DNA of 64,000 nucleotides from CAYZMS01 sp964479625 (GTDB lineage Bacteria; Bacteroidota; Bacteroidia; Chitinophagales; Saprospiraceae): positions 62,001 to 126,000 of the forward strand of contig CAYZMS010000005.1 in assembly GCA_964479625.1 (NCBI GenBank), read 5' to 3'. The position numbers were made by a program, and so were the translations under genes. Position 1 is the first letter of the stretch; each line of letters starts with the position of its first letter. This document shows, in pieces, positions 25,168 to 33,537 of this stretch. A model generated the notes under the pieces. That model was given only the letters and a program-made list of their open reading frames with translations, did not search any database and was not told where the DNA came from.

Positions 25168-25323
25168 TTACTTCTGGTGCGTAGAATCAGAAACTGTCAA
25201 ACGCAATCGACCTTTGGCACGACGACGGGCCAACACCTTACGACCATTTTTGGAAGCCATACGGGCTCTGAAACCGTGCTTGTTAACACGTTTACGCTTG
25301 GAGGGTTGATAAGTCCTTTTCAT
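25168..25323 (-). CDS. rpmH: Large ribosomal subunit protein bL34
   Basis: A 51-residue basic ribosomal protein. The start MKRTYQPSKRKRVNKHGF and the following RMASKNGRKVLARRRAKGR are diagnostic. The ATG at 25323 is fixed by this N-terminus; the open frame extends upstream but the added residues are unrelated to the family. In many bacteria rpmH is next to rnpA and dnaA; here it lies downstream of frr on the same strand. A minus-strand -7 box (TACCTTTG, 25491-25484) upstream suggests its own promoter. It converges with the TPR gene at a shared terminator. Confidence 0.96.
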   Translation of the reverse strand: MKRTYQPSKRKRVNKHGFRARMASKNGRKVLARRRAKGRLRLTVSDSTHQK

Positions 25324-25457
25324 TATCCGTAGTTTTTTGATAGTGTTACCTCCCGACCAGAAAAAGGATGACCCGATACACCCTCCGTCGCAACAAAACA
25401 CTACCTGTTTTTAACAATTAGGGCCTTTGATAAATCGCGGCAGTACTAAATACAGAA

Positions 25458-25483
25458 CCCCGCTTTTGTTTACAAAAGCGGGG
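25458..25483 (-). terminator. Hairpin between frr and rpmH
   Basis: CCCCGCTTTTG, loop TTTA, CAAAAGCGGGG: a perfect 11-bp stem. It lies 36 bases after the frr stop on the minus strand and could end frr transcripts, though only a weak T-rich stretch follows. A -7 box abuts it at 25484-25491, so it may instead form the 5' end of the rpmH mRNA. Confidence 0.55.
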
Positions 25484-25491
25484 CAAAGGTA
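25484..25491 (-). promoter_or_regulatory. -7 box of the rpmH promoter
   Basis: The minus strand reads TACCTTTG, an exact TAnnTTTG match. Transcription from it would start within the adjacent hairpin (25483-25458), about 150 bases upstream of the rpmH ATG. Confidence 0.45.
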
Positions 25492-25519
25492 AGGGTATTT
25501 TCGAAAAAGGACAAGTCTT

Positions 25520-26086
25520 TTAAACGGTCATGATATCTTTTTCTTTGGTAGCTACGATCTTATCTGCATTATCCGAGAACTTATCGGTCAGGTCCTGTAC
25601 TTCTTGTTCCCGACGTTTGCCGGCATCTTCCGGGAAGCCATCTTTGATAGCTTTTTTGATGGATTCCATGGCATCCCGACGAACATTCCGAATGCTGACT
25701 TTTGTATCTTCCCCCAGTGCTTTAGCCCGTTTAACCAACTCTTTTCGGCGTTCTTCGGTTAGGGGAGGGATATTGATCCGAATTATTTCTCCATCATTTT
25801 GTGGTGTCAAACCGAGATTGGCTTCAAAAATAGATTTTTCAATAGGTGCCAGCATGCCTTTTTCCCAGGGCTGTATGGTGAGGGTGCGCGCATCGGAGGT
25901 CGAAACATTGGCAACCTGGGTAAGAGGAGTGGGGCTGCCGTAGTAGGGCACCATAAGGCCGTTGACCATAGCTGGAGAGGCCTTGCCGGTAGAAATCTTT
26001 ACAAGTTCCTTCTTCAAATGCTCCAGGGAATCTTCCATTAGTTCCCGTGCTTCATCGATTACGAGTTGAATGTCTTCTTCTTGCAT
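25520..26086 (-). CDS. frr: Ribosome recycling factor
   Basis: A 188-residue protein that, with EF-G, splits post-termination ribosomes. It has the expected two-domain layout: long N- and C-terminal helices that pack as a three-helix bundle, and a small beta domain between. Conserved blocks include LKKELVKISTGKASPAMVNGL, YYGSPTPLTQVANVS, RTLTIQPWEKGML and RKELVKRAKALGEDTKVSIRNVRRDAM. Length is close to the usual 185. The usual partner pyrH is not adjacent. It follows the membrane Zn-peptidase gene by 45 bases on the same strand and probably belongs to a serS-peptidase-frr transcript. Confidence 0.96.
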   Translation of the reverse strand: MQEEDIQLVIDEARELMEDSLEHLKKELVKISTGKASPAMVNGLMVPYYGSPTPLTQVANVSTSDARTLTIQPWEKGMLAPIEKSIFEANLGLTPQNDGEIIRINIPPLTEERRKELVKRAKALGEDTKVSIRNVRRDAMESIKKAIKDGFPEDAGKRREQEVQDLTDKFSDNADKIVATKEKDIMTV

Positions 26087-26131
26087 GGCAAATAAATTAA
26101 AGTTTATTCGAAAAGTTGGAATAGGCCCCGT

Positions 26132-26824
26132 TTATCGATTGGAGGCTGCAACATACCTTAAAAATAGGTAAACTACCATAATTAAAGCAGAAAGGGCTGA
26201 AACGACGTAGGTCATAGCTGCCCACCAAAGTGCATCCTTTGCTCCGTCGTATTCTGCTCCGCGGGCAAAACCGCTTTCATTCAACCAGGCCAGGGCCCGA
26301 CGACTGGCGTCAAATTCCACCGGCAGGGTAATGAAGGAAAACAAGGCGGTAAGCCCGAATGCAACAGCAGTGATCAGCATGAGTTGTGGAAAGGTTTCCA
26401 GGGTCATAAAAGCTGCGATCAGGAGCCATTGCTGGAAATTGGCGGAGATCTGTACGATAGGCACCAGGTTGGAGCGCATTTGTAGCCAGGCGTAAGAGCG
26501 ATTGTGTTGTACGGCATGCCCACATTCGTGAGCGGCTACAGCTGCGGAAGCCACACTACGGCCGTTAAAAACATCCGGACTAAGCGATACGGTCCTGGAA
26601 GCAGGGTTGTAGTGATCTGTTAGCACCCCACGGCCCTGGGTGATCTTCACATCGCTGATACCGAAATGCTGGAGCATAGCTGCGGCCACCTCCGCTCCCG
26701 GCATTCCGTTGGAAAGGGGAACGCGACTATATTTTTTGAATTTTGCTCTTAAGCGTGCACCTACGGCTGCACCTATAACGGAGGCCAGCACACCGATGAT
26801 CATATAACCGTAATAACCTGCCAT
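26132..26824 (-). CDS. Membrane zinc metallopeptidase, YugP family
   Basis: A 230-residue membrane protein. The zinc-binding HExxH-type motif is HECGHAVQH near residue 115, preceded by the family block SVASAAVAA. Hydrophobic helices flank it at the N-terminus (YYGYMIIGVLASVIGAAVGA) and in the second half (about 140-160 and 200-220), so the active site probably faces the membrane surface. Physiological substrates are not established for this family (Pfam Zn_peptidase_2). It lies 23 bases after serS and 45 bases before frr on the same strand, a likely operon. Confidence 0.88.
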   Translation of the reverse strand: MAGYYGYMIIGVLASVIGAAVGARLRAKFKKYSRVPLSNGMPGAEVAAAMLQHFGISDVKITQGRGVLTDHYNPASRTVSLSPDVFNGRSVASAAVAAHECGHAVQHNRSYAWLQMRSNLVPIVQISANFQQWLLIAAFMTLETFPQLMLITAVAFGLTALFSFITLPVEFDASRRALAWLNESGFARGAEYDGAKDALWWAAMTYVVSALSALIMVVYLFLRYVAASNR

Positions 26825-26847
26825 AGCTTTTATAGGTTTTTGGGAAA

Positions 26848-28125
26848 TTAACTCAAAATATCGAAGCCGGTATAGTTCCTCAAAACTTTTGGGATAACAA
26901 TTCCTTCAGGGGTTTGGTTGTTCTCAATCAGGGCCGCCAATATTCTGGGTAGTGCTAAAGCACTACCGTTTAAGGTGTGTAACAGGCGGGTTTGTTTCCC
27001 ATCTTTAAATCGCAGTTTCAAGCGGTTGCTTTGGTAAGTCTCAAAATTCGAGACGGAACTAACTTCCAGCCATCGCTGCTGAGCAGCAGAATAAACTTCA
27101 AAATCAAAGGTCAGGGCAGCGGTGAAGCCCAGGTCACCTCCACAAAGACGCAAAATGCGATAAGGGAGCTCCAGTTGATCCAGTAAACCACTGATATGGG
27201 AGAGCATTTCTTCCAGTTGCTTATAAGAATGCTCCGGATGGCTGATCTGTACAATCTCGACCTTGTCAAACTGGTGGACCCGGTTAAGGCCACGTACATG
27301 AGCTCCATAAGAACCGGCCTCTCTTCGGAAACAAGGGGTATAACCCGTTAATTTCAAAGGAAGTTGATTTTGGTCGATAATTTCGCCCCGATAGATATTG
27401 GTGACAGGCACCTCAGCGGTGGGAATGAGGTACAACTCATCTTTTTCCACATGGTACATTTGGCCTTCCTTGTCAGGTAATTGCCCTGTAGCTCTTGCAG
27501 TGTCAGCATTGACCATCAAGGGAGGCTGGATCTCTTCATACCCGGCTTTATTGGAAGCATCCAGAAAGAAGGATATAAGCGCTCTTTGGAGGCGGGCACC
27601 CTTGCCCCGGTATACTGGGAAACCGGAGCCGGTGAGTTTGACCCCTAATTCGAGATCGAAAATTTGATACAGCTGCGCCAACTCCCAATGCGGCTTAGCA
27701 TCTGCGCCAAGATTCGGTAAAGCTTCAGGCCAATCGCGGTATATTTCATTGTCTTCTTCACTGCTTCCCGCGGGTACGCTTTCATGAGGTACGTTGGGAA
27801 TTTGCAGCAAGACTTCTTCCAGATGGTGATTGATCGAACGCATTTGCTCTTCAAGTACTGAAGCACGATCTTTGATACCACCTACTTTTTCCCGTATATC
27901 TTCCGCCTCCTCTTTTTTCCCTTGTTTAAAAAGCTGGCCGACTTCGGCAGAAAGCTTGTTGCGCTCAGCTAGTAATTGATCCAGGTCGGTCTGTACCGAC
28001 TTGCGCTGTTCGTCCAATTTAACGGCTTCATCCAATAACTGGAGGTCAGCCCCGGGTAGGTCGCGCTTTTTCAAACCTTCTAATACACGTTCTTTCTCTG
28101 TTCGAATAAAACTAACTTGAAGCAT
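26848..28125 (-). CDS. serS: Serine--tRNA ligase
   Basis: A 425-residue class II aminoacyl-tRNA synthetase that charges tRNA-Ser. Residues of about 25-105 form the antiparallel coiled-coil arm that reads the long variable arm of tRNA-Ser (LDQLLAERNKLSAEVGQLFKQGKKEEAE). The catalytic core carries the TxE motif in LIPTAEVPVTN, motif 2 in FRREAGSYGAHVRGL and motif 3 in NGSALALPRILAAL. Length is typical (about 425-430). It is the first gene of a minus-strand group (serS, Zn-peptidase, frr). A -7 box TATCTTTG lies at 28222-28215, giving a leader of about 85 bases. Confidence 0.96.
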   Translation of the reverse strand: MLQVSFIRTEKERVLEGLKKRDLPGADLQLLDEAVKLDEQRKSVQTDLDQLLAERNKLSAEVGQLFKQGKKEEAEDIREKVGGIKDRASVLEEQMRSINHHLEEVLLQIPNVPHESVPAGSSEEDNEIYRDWPEALPNLGADAKPHWELAQLYQIFDLELGVKLTGSGFPVYRGKGARLQRALISFFLDASNKAGYEEIQPPLMVNADTARATGQLPDKEGQMYHVEKDELYLIPTAEVPVTNIYRGEIIDQNQLPLKLTGYTPCFRREAGSYGAHVRGLNRVHQFDKVEIVQISHPEHSYKQLEEMLSHISGLLDQLELPYRILRLCGGDLGFTAALTFDFEVYSAAQQRWLEVSSVSNFETYQSNRLKLRFKDGKQTRLLHTLNGSALALPRILAALIENNQTPEGIVIPKVLRNYTGFDILS

Positions 28126-28214
28126 AGGTGTTTATTAGATACTAAAAAGAGTAATGGAGCCGTTATTTTAACGCGCTTGAGCTACCGATCCATCCTCCCG
28201 GGCTAAATTTTTTA

Positions 28215-28222
28215 CAAAGATA
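28215..28222 (-). promoter_or_regulatory. -7 box of the serS promoter
   Basis: The minus strand reads TATCTTTG, an exact TAnnTTTG match, 90-97 bases upstream of the serS ATG. It is the same octamer as the -7 box of the DUF3109 gene. Confidence 0.5.
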
Positions 28223-28245
28223 GTGCAGGATTTAAAAATTAAATG

Positions 28246-28253
28246 TATTTTTG
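28246..28253 (+). promoter_or_regulatory. -7 box of the rho promoter
   Basis: TATTTTTG matches TAnnTTTG and is followed by C. It lies 24 bases from the serS box on the opposite strand and 432 bases upstream of the rho ATG. No closer plus-strand match was found. Confidence 0.45.
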
Positions 28254-28684
28254 CCTAAGCTATTTAAGCACGCCAATTACTTTCTAATCGCCTTAACAGC
28301 TTTTATCAAGCTCAACCTCCTGCAAAGTTCTCTTCGAAATTTTGGTAAGGAAATGTAGTCGTGAAAAAGGCTTTCGACCTGTTAGTTTTGAAGTTGGAAA
28401 GACTCGATTTTGAAGGAAAGAAAAACTAATGGTTATCTCCGGATTTTTGTTAGGCTTACGGAAAGTGTGCTAACCCTAATGTGCCCCCAAGCTAAATGTT
28501 AATCTTCGGGGGGGTTGTTCCCGAATTATAGAATCGGAGGACATTATAATATTCTCATAACCTTTTTTGGAGCCTCATTTGGACTTGCCAAATCTTCAAT
28601 TATTCACATTGAATACTATTCTGATATAATTAACACGCCATAAAAGCTTAACTCAAGAAAGAACTTTTCAAAGTTACTAACATT

Positions 28685-30253
28685 ATGTATGACATTCTGC
28701 AATTGAATGATATGCTGGTGCCCGAATTGCGCGAGCTCGCCGATTCCCTTGGGCTTACCGGTTATAAGAAACTCAACAAAAAAGAACTGATCTATAAAAT
28801 TTTGGATCACCAGGCAGTTGCTCCTGAAGATGCCGCTGAACACAAAAAGGAGGTCGCAAAAGAAAAACAAGAAGTTAAAGTAATGGAAGAAGAAGCGACT
28901 TCGGCAGCTACTACTTCAGAGGAACCCAAGCCAACTCCCAAGGAGACTTCTGAAAAGCCTGAACGCAGCCGTAGCCGTCGCCGACCTACAAGGCGCGATG
29001 ACAATAATAATACGCGTTCAGAAACGAAAGACAACCGAAAGGAGGAGCAGTTCAGTGGTCGCAACGAAGCCAGACGGGAAAGCAATGGGAATCAGGAAGA
29101 AGACCCTCCTAAGGAAAAATTTGATATTGAATTGGATGGTATTATCGAAGGAGAAGGCATACTCGAAATGATGCCCGATGGGTATGGCTTTTTGAGGTCC
29201 TCAGACTACAATTACCTTACCAGCCCCGACGATATTTACGTATCTCCTAGTCAGATCAAACTGTTTGGTTTGCGCACTGGAGATACCGTCAAAGGAGCTA
29301 TCCGGCCACCTAAGGAAGGAGAAAAATATTTTGCACTGCTGCGGGTTTCCAGGATCAACGGCCTTTCCCCTCAGGATATTCGAGAGCGGGTGCCCTTCGA
29401 TTACCTGACGCCCTTGTTCCCGACAGAAAAGTTCACCCTGAATAATTCCCCGACCGGTAGAGATCTGGGCAACCGGATGATCGACTTGTTTACCCCGATC
29501 GGGAAAGGACAACGAGGCCTGATCGTAGCACAGCCTAAGACCGGTAAGACCTTCTTACTCAAGGATATGGCTAATGCCATTTCGAAAAACCACCCCGAGT
29601 GCTACATCATCGTTCTGCTGATCGATGAGCGCCCCGAGGAGGTGACCGACTTTAAACGCAGCGTAAATGCGGAAGTGGTAGCGTCTACTTTCGATGAACC
29701 CGCCGATAACCATGTCCGTGTAGCGAATATCGTGTTGGAAAAGGCCAAGCGCCTGGTAGAATGCGGACATGATGTAGTTATCATGCTGGATTCCATTACC
29801 CGCCTGGCACGAGCCTACAATACCGTTGCGCCGGCATCTGGGAAGGTGCTTTCAGGAGGTGTGGAAGCTAACGCCTTACACAAGCCGAAGAAATTTTTTG
29901 GTGCCGCCCGGAATATTGAAGGAGGTGGTTCTCTGACCATTCTTGCAACAGCCCTTACCGATACCGGCTCCAAAATGGACGGCGTCATCTTTGAGGAGTT
30001 CAAGGGAACGGGTAATATGGAATTACAATTGGATCGCAACCTGGCCAACAAGCGGGTGTTCCCTTCCATAGACCTCACGCGCTCCTCTACCCGGCGCGAA
30101 GACCTTTTGCTTGACAAAGATACCCTGCAGCGCATGTTTATCCTGCGCAACCACCTGGCAGATATGAAGCCTGAAGAAGCTATGGACTTCCTTCGTAAGC
30201 ATATGCTGACCACCAGCAGTAACGAGGAATTCCTGACTTCGATGAATGGCTAA
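28685..30253 (+). CDS. rho: Transcription termination factor Rho
   Basis: A 522-residue hexameric RNA helicase that ends transcription. Residues 1-45 form the Rho N-terminal helical domain (LVPELRELADSLGLTGYKKLNKKELI). Residues of about 50-145 are a highly charged, low-complexity insert rich in Glu, Lys, Arg and Asn. The RNA-binding OB fold follows (GILEMMPDGYGFLRSSDYNY, DIYVSPSQIKLFGLRTGD). The ATPase domain has the P-loop AQPKTGKTFLL, Walker B VVIMLDSITRLARAYN and the Q/R-loop region. Such inserts are frequent in Bacteroidota and may extend RNA contacts or drive condensation. It is divergent from serS with a long leader and converges with the 30312 gene. Confidence 0.96.
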   Translation: MYDILQLNDMLVPELRELADSLGLTGYKKLNKKELIYKILDHQAVAPEDAAEHKKEVAKEKQEVKVMEEEATSAATTSEEPKPTPKETSEKPERSRSRRRPTRRDDNNNTRSETKDNRKEEQFSGRNEARRESNGNQEEDPPKEKFDIELDGIIEGEGILEMMPDGYGFLRSSDYNYLTSPDDIYVSPSQIKLFGLRTGDTVKGAIRPPKEGEKYFALLRVSRINGLSPQDIRERVPFDYLTPLFPTEKFTLNNSPTGRDLGNRMIDLFTPIGKGQRGLIVAQPKTGKTFLLKDMANAISKNHPECYIIVLLIDERPEEVTDFKRSVNAEVVASTFDEPADNHVRVANIVLEKAKRLVECGHDVVIMLDSITRLARAYNTVAPASGKVLSGGVEANALHKPKKFFGAARNIEGGGSLTILATALTDTGSKMDGVIFEEFKGTGNMELQLDRNLANKRVFPSIDLTRSSTRREDLLLDKDTLQRMFILRNHLADMKPEEAMDFLRKHMLTTSSNEEFLTSMNG

Positions 30254-30311
30254 ATGCTATTCCTCCGGTTGGAGGGTGTTTCAAAGCGGCTTCGGTATTT
30301 GGAGGCACCCT

Positions 30312-31739
30312 CTAGCCAGAAGATGTCCTACCCTGGTATAAATAATTAAATATCTCTGGTGCCTGTGGGCGCAGGTCATTGATCAGCTCGTTCAATTGGG
30401 GCATTTTTTCCGCCTGGGCAGAATACCGTTGCAAGTCGGCCTGGATATGGGCCCTGCAATCCTGACGACTTAGCTGGCCTTCCTTATAGGCTGTTAGCTT
30501 GATATACCAGTCAATGGCAGGCAGGTAATCGGCTCGTTGTTTCCGTTGCTGTTCGAGTTCCGTTATTCGGTATTTTTTTAGAACCCGGCTGATCTTTTCA
30601 AATTTTTGCTGATGCAGGAGGGCTTCCAAATAGGAGGCAAAAAACGTATGCCAGCGGTATTGAAGGATCTCTTTCTCATAGGCCTTTAAATAGGTTTCGG
30701 CATAGCTTTCGGCGTTTCGAAACAACTGATTCCGGATCAGGCATTTTACATAAAAAGCGACAAATCCGATCCGGTTATGGTAGTTTTTAGTGCTTTTTTG
30801 TTCTGATGATGCTTCGCGCATTACCTGAAGCGCCTCCTGGGCCTTTCCCATGCGCAAAAGGACGGCGCAAAGATTGGTTACGTAAAAAAGGTAATCGTGG
30901 GTTTTTCCCCGGATAGACAGGTAACCATAGTAAATAGCCATGTCAAATTCCCGTTGTTTGGCGTGGGCCTGCATTCGAATATTGTAGTAATTCAACAAGA
31001 TCCGGCGGGAATAAAAGCTACCCTGGGCAAAGAGGTGGTCCAGCTTTTGAAACTTTTCCTCCAGCATCTCTAGTTTTCGATAGTTAAAACTAATGAAGGT
31101 CAGGCGTACGAAAGCCAGGTAGCGCGTGTAGCCATCGAGGGATTCATCATAGAATATTCGGGTCAGCCAGCGCTCCCATTGTATAGATTCAATGCTGTTT
31201 TCGGAGTATTGCTGCACAATGTCCTGCCCTGCCTGATACATTTGCTCATTAATGCGGCGGTTGCGCTCATAGTCTTCTCGATAATTTTTGAGAAAACCAT
31301 TGACAAGGGCGTGATCCTCATACCGCATTCGAATGAGCAGGAACTGGCGATACACCAGTAAAAGCTCGTAAAACTTTGCAAAATAAAAAGCAGGATGTTG
31401 GTAGCGGCGGACGGCTTTCAGTAGTTCTTTTTCTTCGGATAATTGGATGACATCACAGGTGATCTGTAATTCGAGCTTACACATCCATTCGAATTCCCGA
31501 TCGACATCGATCTGCTCCAGGCGTTTTTGGATCCAGTTTTTCAGATGAGAGTATTTCCGCTTGTCAATAGAAGGGTTGTAGGGAGTAAACTGGTTAATAT
31601 GCCGACAATTGTGGTTGACTTGTCTAAGAATATCCAGTTTTACCGGGTCGGAGAGGCGTTGCACCTGCATGAGGTAATCAGCCTCATGCGGGAGCAAAGA
31701 GTCGGAAAAACGGGTGAAGGTTTGCAGTTTGTTACGCAT
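30312..31739 (-). CDS. TPR-like helical-repeat protein of unknown function
   Basis: A 475-residue soluble protein with no signal peptide and no family I can name. It is almost entirely helical and rich in Tyr, Arg, Gln and Leu. Degenerate TPR-like pairs are visible in the second half (YYNIRMQAHAKQREFDMAIYYGYL, LCAVLLRMGKAQEALQVMREA, YLEALLHQQKFEKISRVLKKY). This suggests a curved protein-binding scaffold. It begins three bases after the SDR stop, so it is the last gene of the symporter-hydrolase-SDR transcript; whether it works with them is unknown. Similar lineage-specific proteins are, as I recall, common in Saprospiria. It converges with rho; CCTCC/GGAGG at 30262-30275 may help terminate both. 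Confidence 0.65.
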   Translation of the reverse strand: MRNKLQTFTRFSDSLLPHEADYLMQVQRLSDPVKLDILRQVNHNCRHINQFTPYNPSIDKRKYSHLKNWIQKRLEQIDVDREFEWMCKLELQITCDVIQLSEEKELLKAVRRYQHPAFYFAKFYELLLVYRQFLLIRMRYEDHALVNGFLKNYREDYERNRRINEQMYQAGQDIVQQYSENSIESIQWERWLTRIFYDESLDGYTRYLAFVRLTFISFNYRKLEMLEEKFQKLDHLFAQGSFYSRRILLNYYNIRMQAHAKQREFDMAIYYGYLSIRGKTHDYLFYVTNLCAVLLRMGKAQEALQVMREASSEQKSTKNYHNRIGFVAFYVKCLIRNQLFRNAESYAETYLKAYEKEILQYRWHTFFASYLEALLHQQKFEKISRVLKKYRITELEQQRKQRADYLPAIDWYIKLTAYKEGQLSRQDCRAHIQADLQRYSAQAEKMPQLNELINDLRPQAPEIFNYLYQGRTSSG

Positions 31740-31742
31740 GGT

Positions 31743-32486
31743 CTAAAGAACCAGGCCACCGTCTACGCTTAGAACTGTACCAGTGATAAAGCCAGCTTCC
31801 TCGGATGAAAGAAAGAGGTAGGCATTGGCAATATCCAGAGGAGTTCCCAGGCGTTGCAGGGGCGTCTTTTTTTCAAGATCTTCGAGTACCTCTGAAGGTA
31901 TTGTTTCTACCATTTCGGTTCGAATAAAGCCAGGAGCAACTGCATTGACTGTGATGCCTTTGCGGCCAAGTTCTCGGGACCAGACTTTGGTCATGCCAAT
32001 CACCCCCGACTTTGCAGCCACATAATTGGATTGCCCGAAGTTCCCATACAAGGCTACAATGGAAGCGGCATTGATAATGCGCCCGCCTCCGCGTTCAACA
32101 AGATAAGGAGATAGCGCTTTGGTACAGTTAAATACACCTGTCAGATTGACGTCAATGACTTGCTTCCATTGCAGGGCAGACATTTTTTTCAAACTGGCAT
32201 CTCTGGTAATACCAGCATTATTGATGAGTATGTCTATACCACCAAAATCTCCTACTGTTTGATCGGCAGTGGCCTGTACAGCTTCCAGATCGGCCGTATT
32301 CACTTTATAGAAGCGGCAATCACCGCCCTTGCCGTGGCAAAAGGAAACCAGTTCGCGGCCGGCTGTTTCATTGATATCCCATATCGCCAGTCTGGCACCC
32401 TCTTCCATAAAACGCTCAGCTGTAGCTTTCCCAATTCCACTGGCACCTCCTGTAATGACAGCCACTTTATTTTCCAGTCTTTTCAT
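31743..32486 (-). CDS. SDR oxidoreductase, FabG/PhaB-like
   Basis: A 247-residue classical short-chain dehydrogenase/reductase. The cofactor motif TGGASGIGKATA is near residue 13, NNAG near 88, and the catalytic Ser-Tyr-Lys are in NAASIVALYGNFGQSNYVAAKSG. After the nucleotide-binding strand the sequence runs AIWDINETA; the acidic residue there hints at NAD(H) rather than NADP(H), which would fit a dehydrogenase. The best functional guess is a 3-oxoacyl-ACP/CoA reductase or 3-hydroxyacyl-CoA dehydrogenase. It lies between the alpha/beta hydrolase (100 bases upstream) and the helical-repeat gene (three bases downstream) on the same strand, in a putative carboxylate utilisation cluster. It is not necessarily the housekeeping FabG. 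Confidence 0.87.
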   Translation of the reverse strand: MKRLENKVAVITGGASGIGKATAERFMEEGARLAIWDINETAGRELVSFCHGKGGDCRFYKVNTADLEAVQATADQTVGDFGGIDILINNAGITRDASLKKMSALQWKQVIDVNLTGVFNCTKALSPYLVERGGGRIINAASIVALYGNFGQSNYVAAKSGVIGMTKVWSRELGRKGITVNAVAPGFIRTEMVETIPSEVLEDLEKKTPLQRLGTPLDIANAYLFLSSEEAGFITGTVLSVDGGLVL

Positions 32487-32586
32487 TTGTTTAAGTTTTT
32501 TAAGTATTGATCTTTAGCAATTGGGAAGGGGATGTTGCCGATTGGGCAATACCTGATTTCCTTCGTGATGTTAAAGGGTATAGTTA

Positions 32587-33537
32587 TTATTGTTGAATAA
32601 ATTGAAGAATCAGTTGATTGACCTGCTCAGCACACTCCCACTGGGCAAAGTGGCCACAGGGGGATAGCAGTTCCAGACGGGCATTTGGTAATTGCTCCGT
32701 TCCAGTTTTGGCCACCGTTTCCGTATCCAATTGGGGATGAAGAATTTTATTGGGGATCAGCAAGTCTTCTTTTCCATAGATGACCAGAACCGGCCAATCA
32801 ATGGAGTTTAGTCGTTCAAATACCGGGGCATGAAGCATCCCCTGTACACATTGGGGAATCATATTGCTGTATCCTTCGAACAAACCAGTATCGCGCATCA
32901 TAGCCAGGCGGTCTTCATACATGAAGCGGGCATCTTCGGGTAGTTGGCCATTGTGGAAATTGAGCCCGAAGTTGCGTTCCACCTGAGGCAGGGTAGCGTT
33001 GCGCACTACTTCGGGTGTATATACTGCCCTGAACCAGTTCTTTTCCGTTTCGGAAAAAGTCTCGAAGCCGGCCGGGGCGATCAGGACCATTCCTTCGATT
33101 GCCTCGGTTTGCTTTGCTTCGAGAGCAAGAGTGAGGGCTATCTGCCCTCCCATGGAGTGGCCGACAAGAGTGACACGTTCCAGCTTTGCTTTTTCGATAA
33201 ACTCCAGTATGGTCTGTGCAAAAAAGGTCATACTAAAGGGGTAGTCTCCTTTTTTCGAACGCCCGTAATTGGGCAGATCAAGGGCTATGCAGCGGGCTTT
33301 TTTGCTTAATGCGGGTATGTTTTTCCGCCAGGCTGGAAGATAGCTACCCAATCCATGGATCATCAGAAGCGTTTGTGCTCCTTCGCCCTCATCCACGTAG
33401 CTTAGGGTAATAGAGTCGTTGAGTGTCAGTTGCTTCACTGGGAAGGCGTATTCCCCAATCCCAACCTTATTGCTTTGCGCTTGCATAATCTGAATAAGAA
33501 AGAGGATTTTAATCAGTAGCAGGCAGTATTTCTTCAT
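32587..33537 (-). CDS. Exported alpha/beta hydrolase
   Basis: A 316-residue serine hydrolase. The chosen ATG at 33537 begins a signal peptide (MKKYCLLLIKILFLIQIMQAQ); the frame opens 18 codons upstream but that extension is charged and unlikely. The nucleophile elbow is LVGHSMGGQIAL, the oxyanion HG motif is MIHGLGSYLPAW, the acid is probably in LVIYGKEDLLIP and the histidine in LLSPCGHFAQWE. It probably cleaves an ester or lactone in the periplasm or at the surface; the substrate is unknown. Its start lies 29 bases inside the end of the Na+/solute symporter gene, so the two are almost certainly co-expressed. Cleavage outside the cytoplasm followed by symport of the acid product is a reasonable inference. 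Confidence 0.85.
   Translation of the reverse strand: MKKYCLLLIKILFLIQIMQAQSNKVGIGEYAFPVKQLTLNDSITLSYVDEGEGAQTLLMIHGLGSYLPAWRKNIPALSKKARCIALDLPNYGRSKKGDYPFSMTFFAQTILEFIEKAKLERVTLVGHSMGGQIALTLALEAKQTEAIEGMVLIAPAGFETFSETEKNWFRAVYTPEVVRNATLPQVERNFGLNFHNGQLPEDARFMYEDRLAMMRDTGLFEGYSNMIPQCVQGMLHAPVFERLNSIDWPVLVIYGKEDLLIPNKILHPQLDTETVAKTGTEQLPNARLELLSPCGHFAQWECAEQVNQLILQFIQQ

Larger units (their letters stand above)
28126..28684. other. Divergent serS/rho intergenic region (559 bp)
   Basis: This spacer holds back-to-back -7 boxes for serS (28222-28215) and rho (28246-28253), leaving about 430 bases of untranslated leader before rho. Within that leader are a 22-codon open frame with a GTG start (28361-28429, beginning VKKAFDLLVLK) preceded by AAGGA, and a GC-rich hairpin (CCCCC at 28484-28488 with GGGGG at 28508-28512, plus AAG/CTT). 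I see no tRNA or known riboswitch. Rho autoregulation through its leader is established in E. coli; a similar role here is inference. Confidence 0.5.

Noticed and set aside
28150..28200. A tRNA-like string on the minus strand (GGATCGGTAGCTCAAGCGCG).
   Set aside because: It resembles a D-arm, but there is no matching GAGC, no T-loop, no acceptor stem and no anticodon arm of the right spacing.
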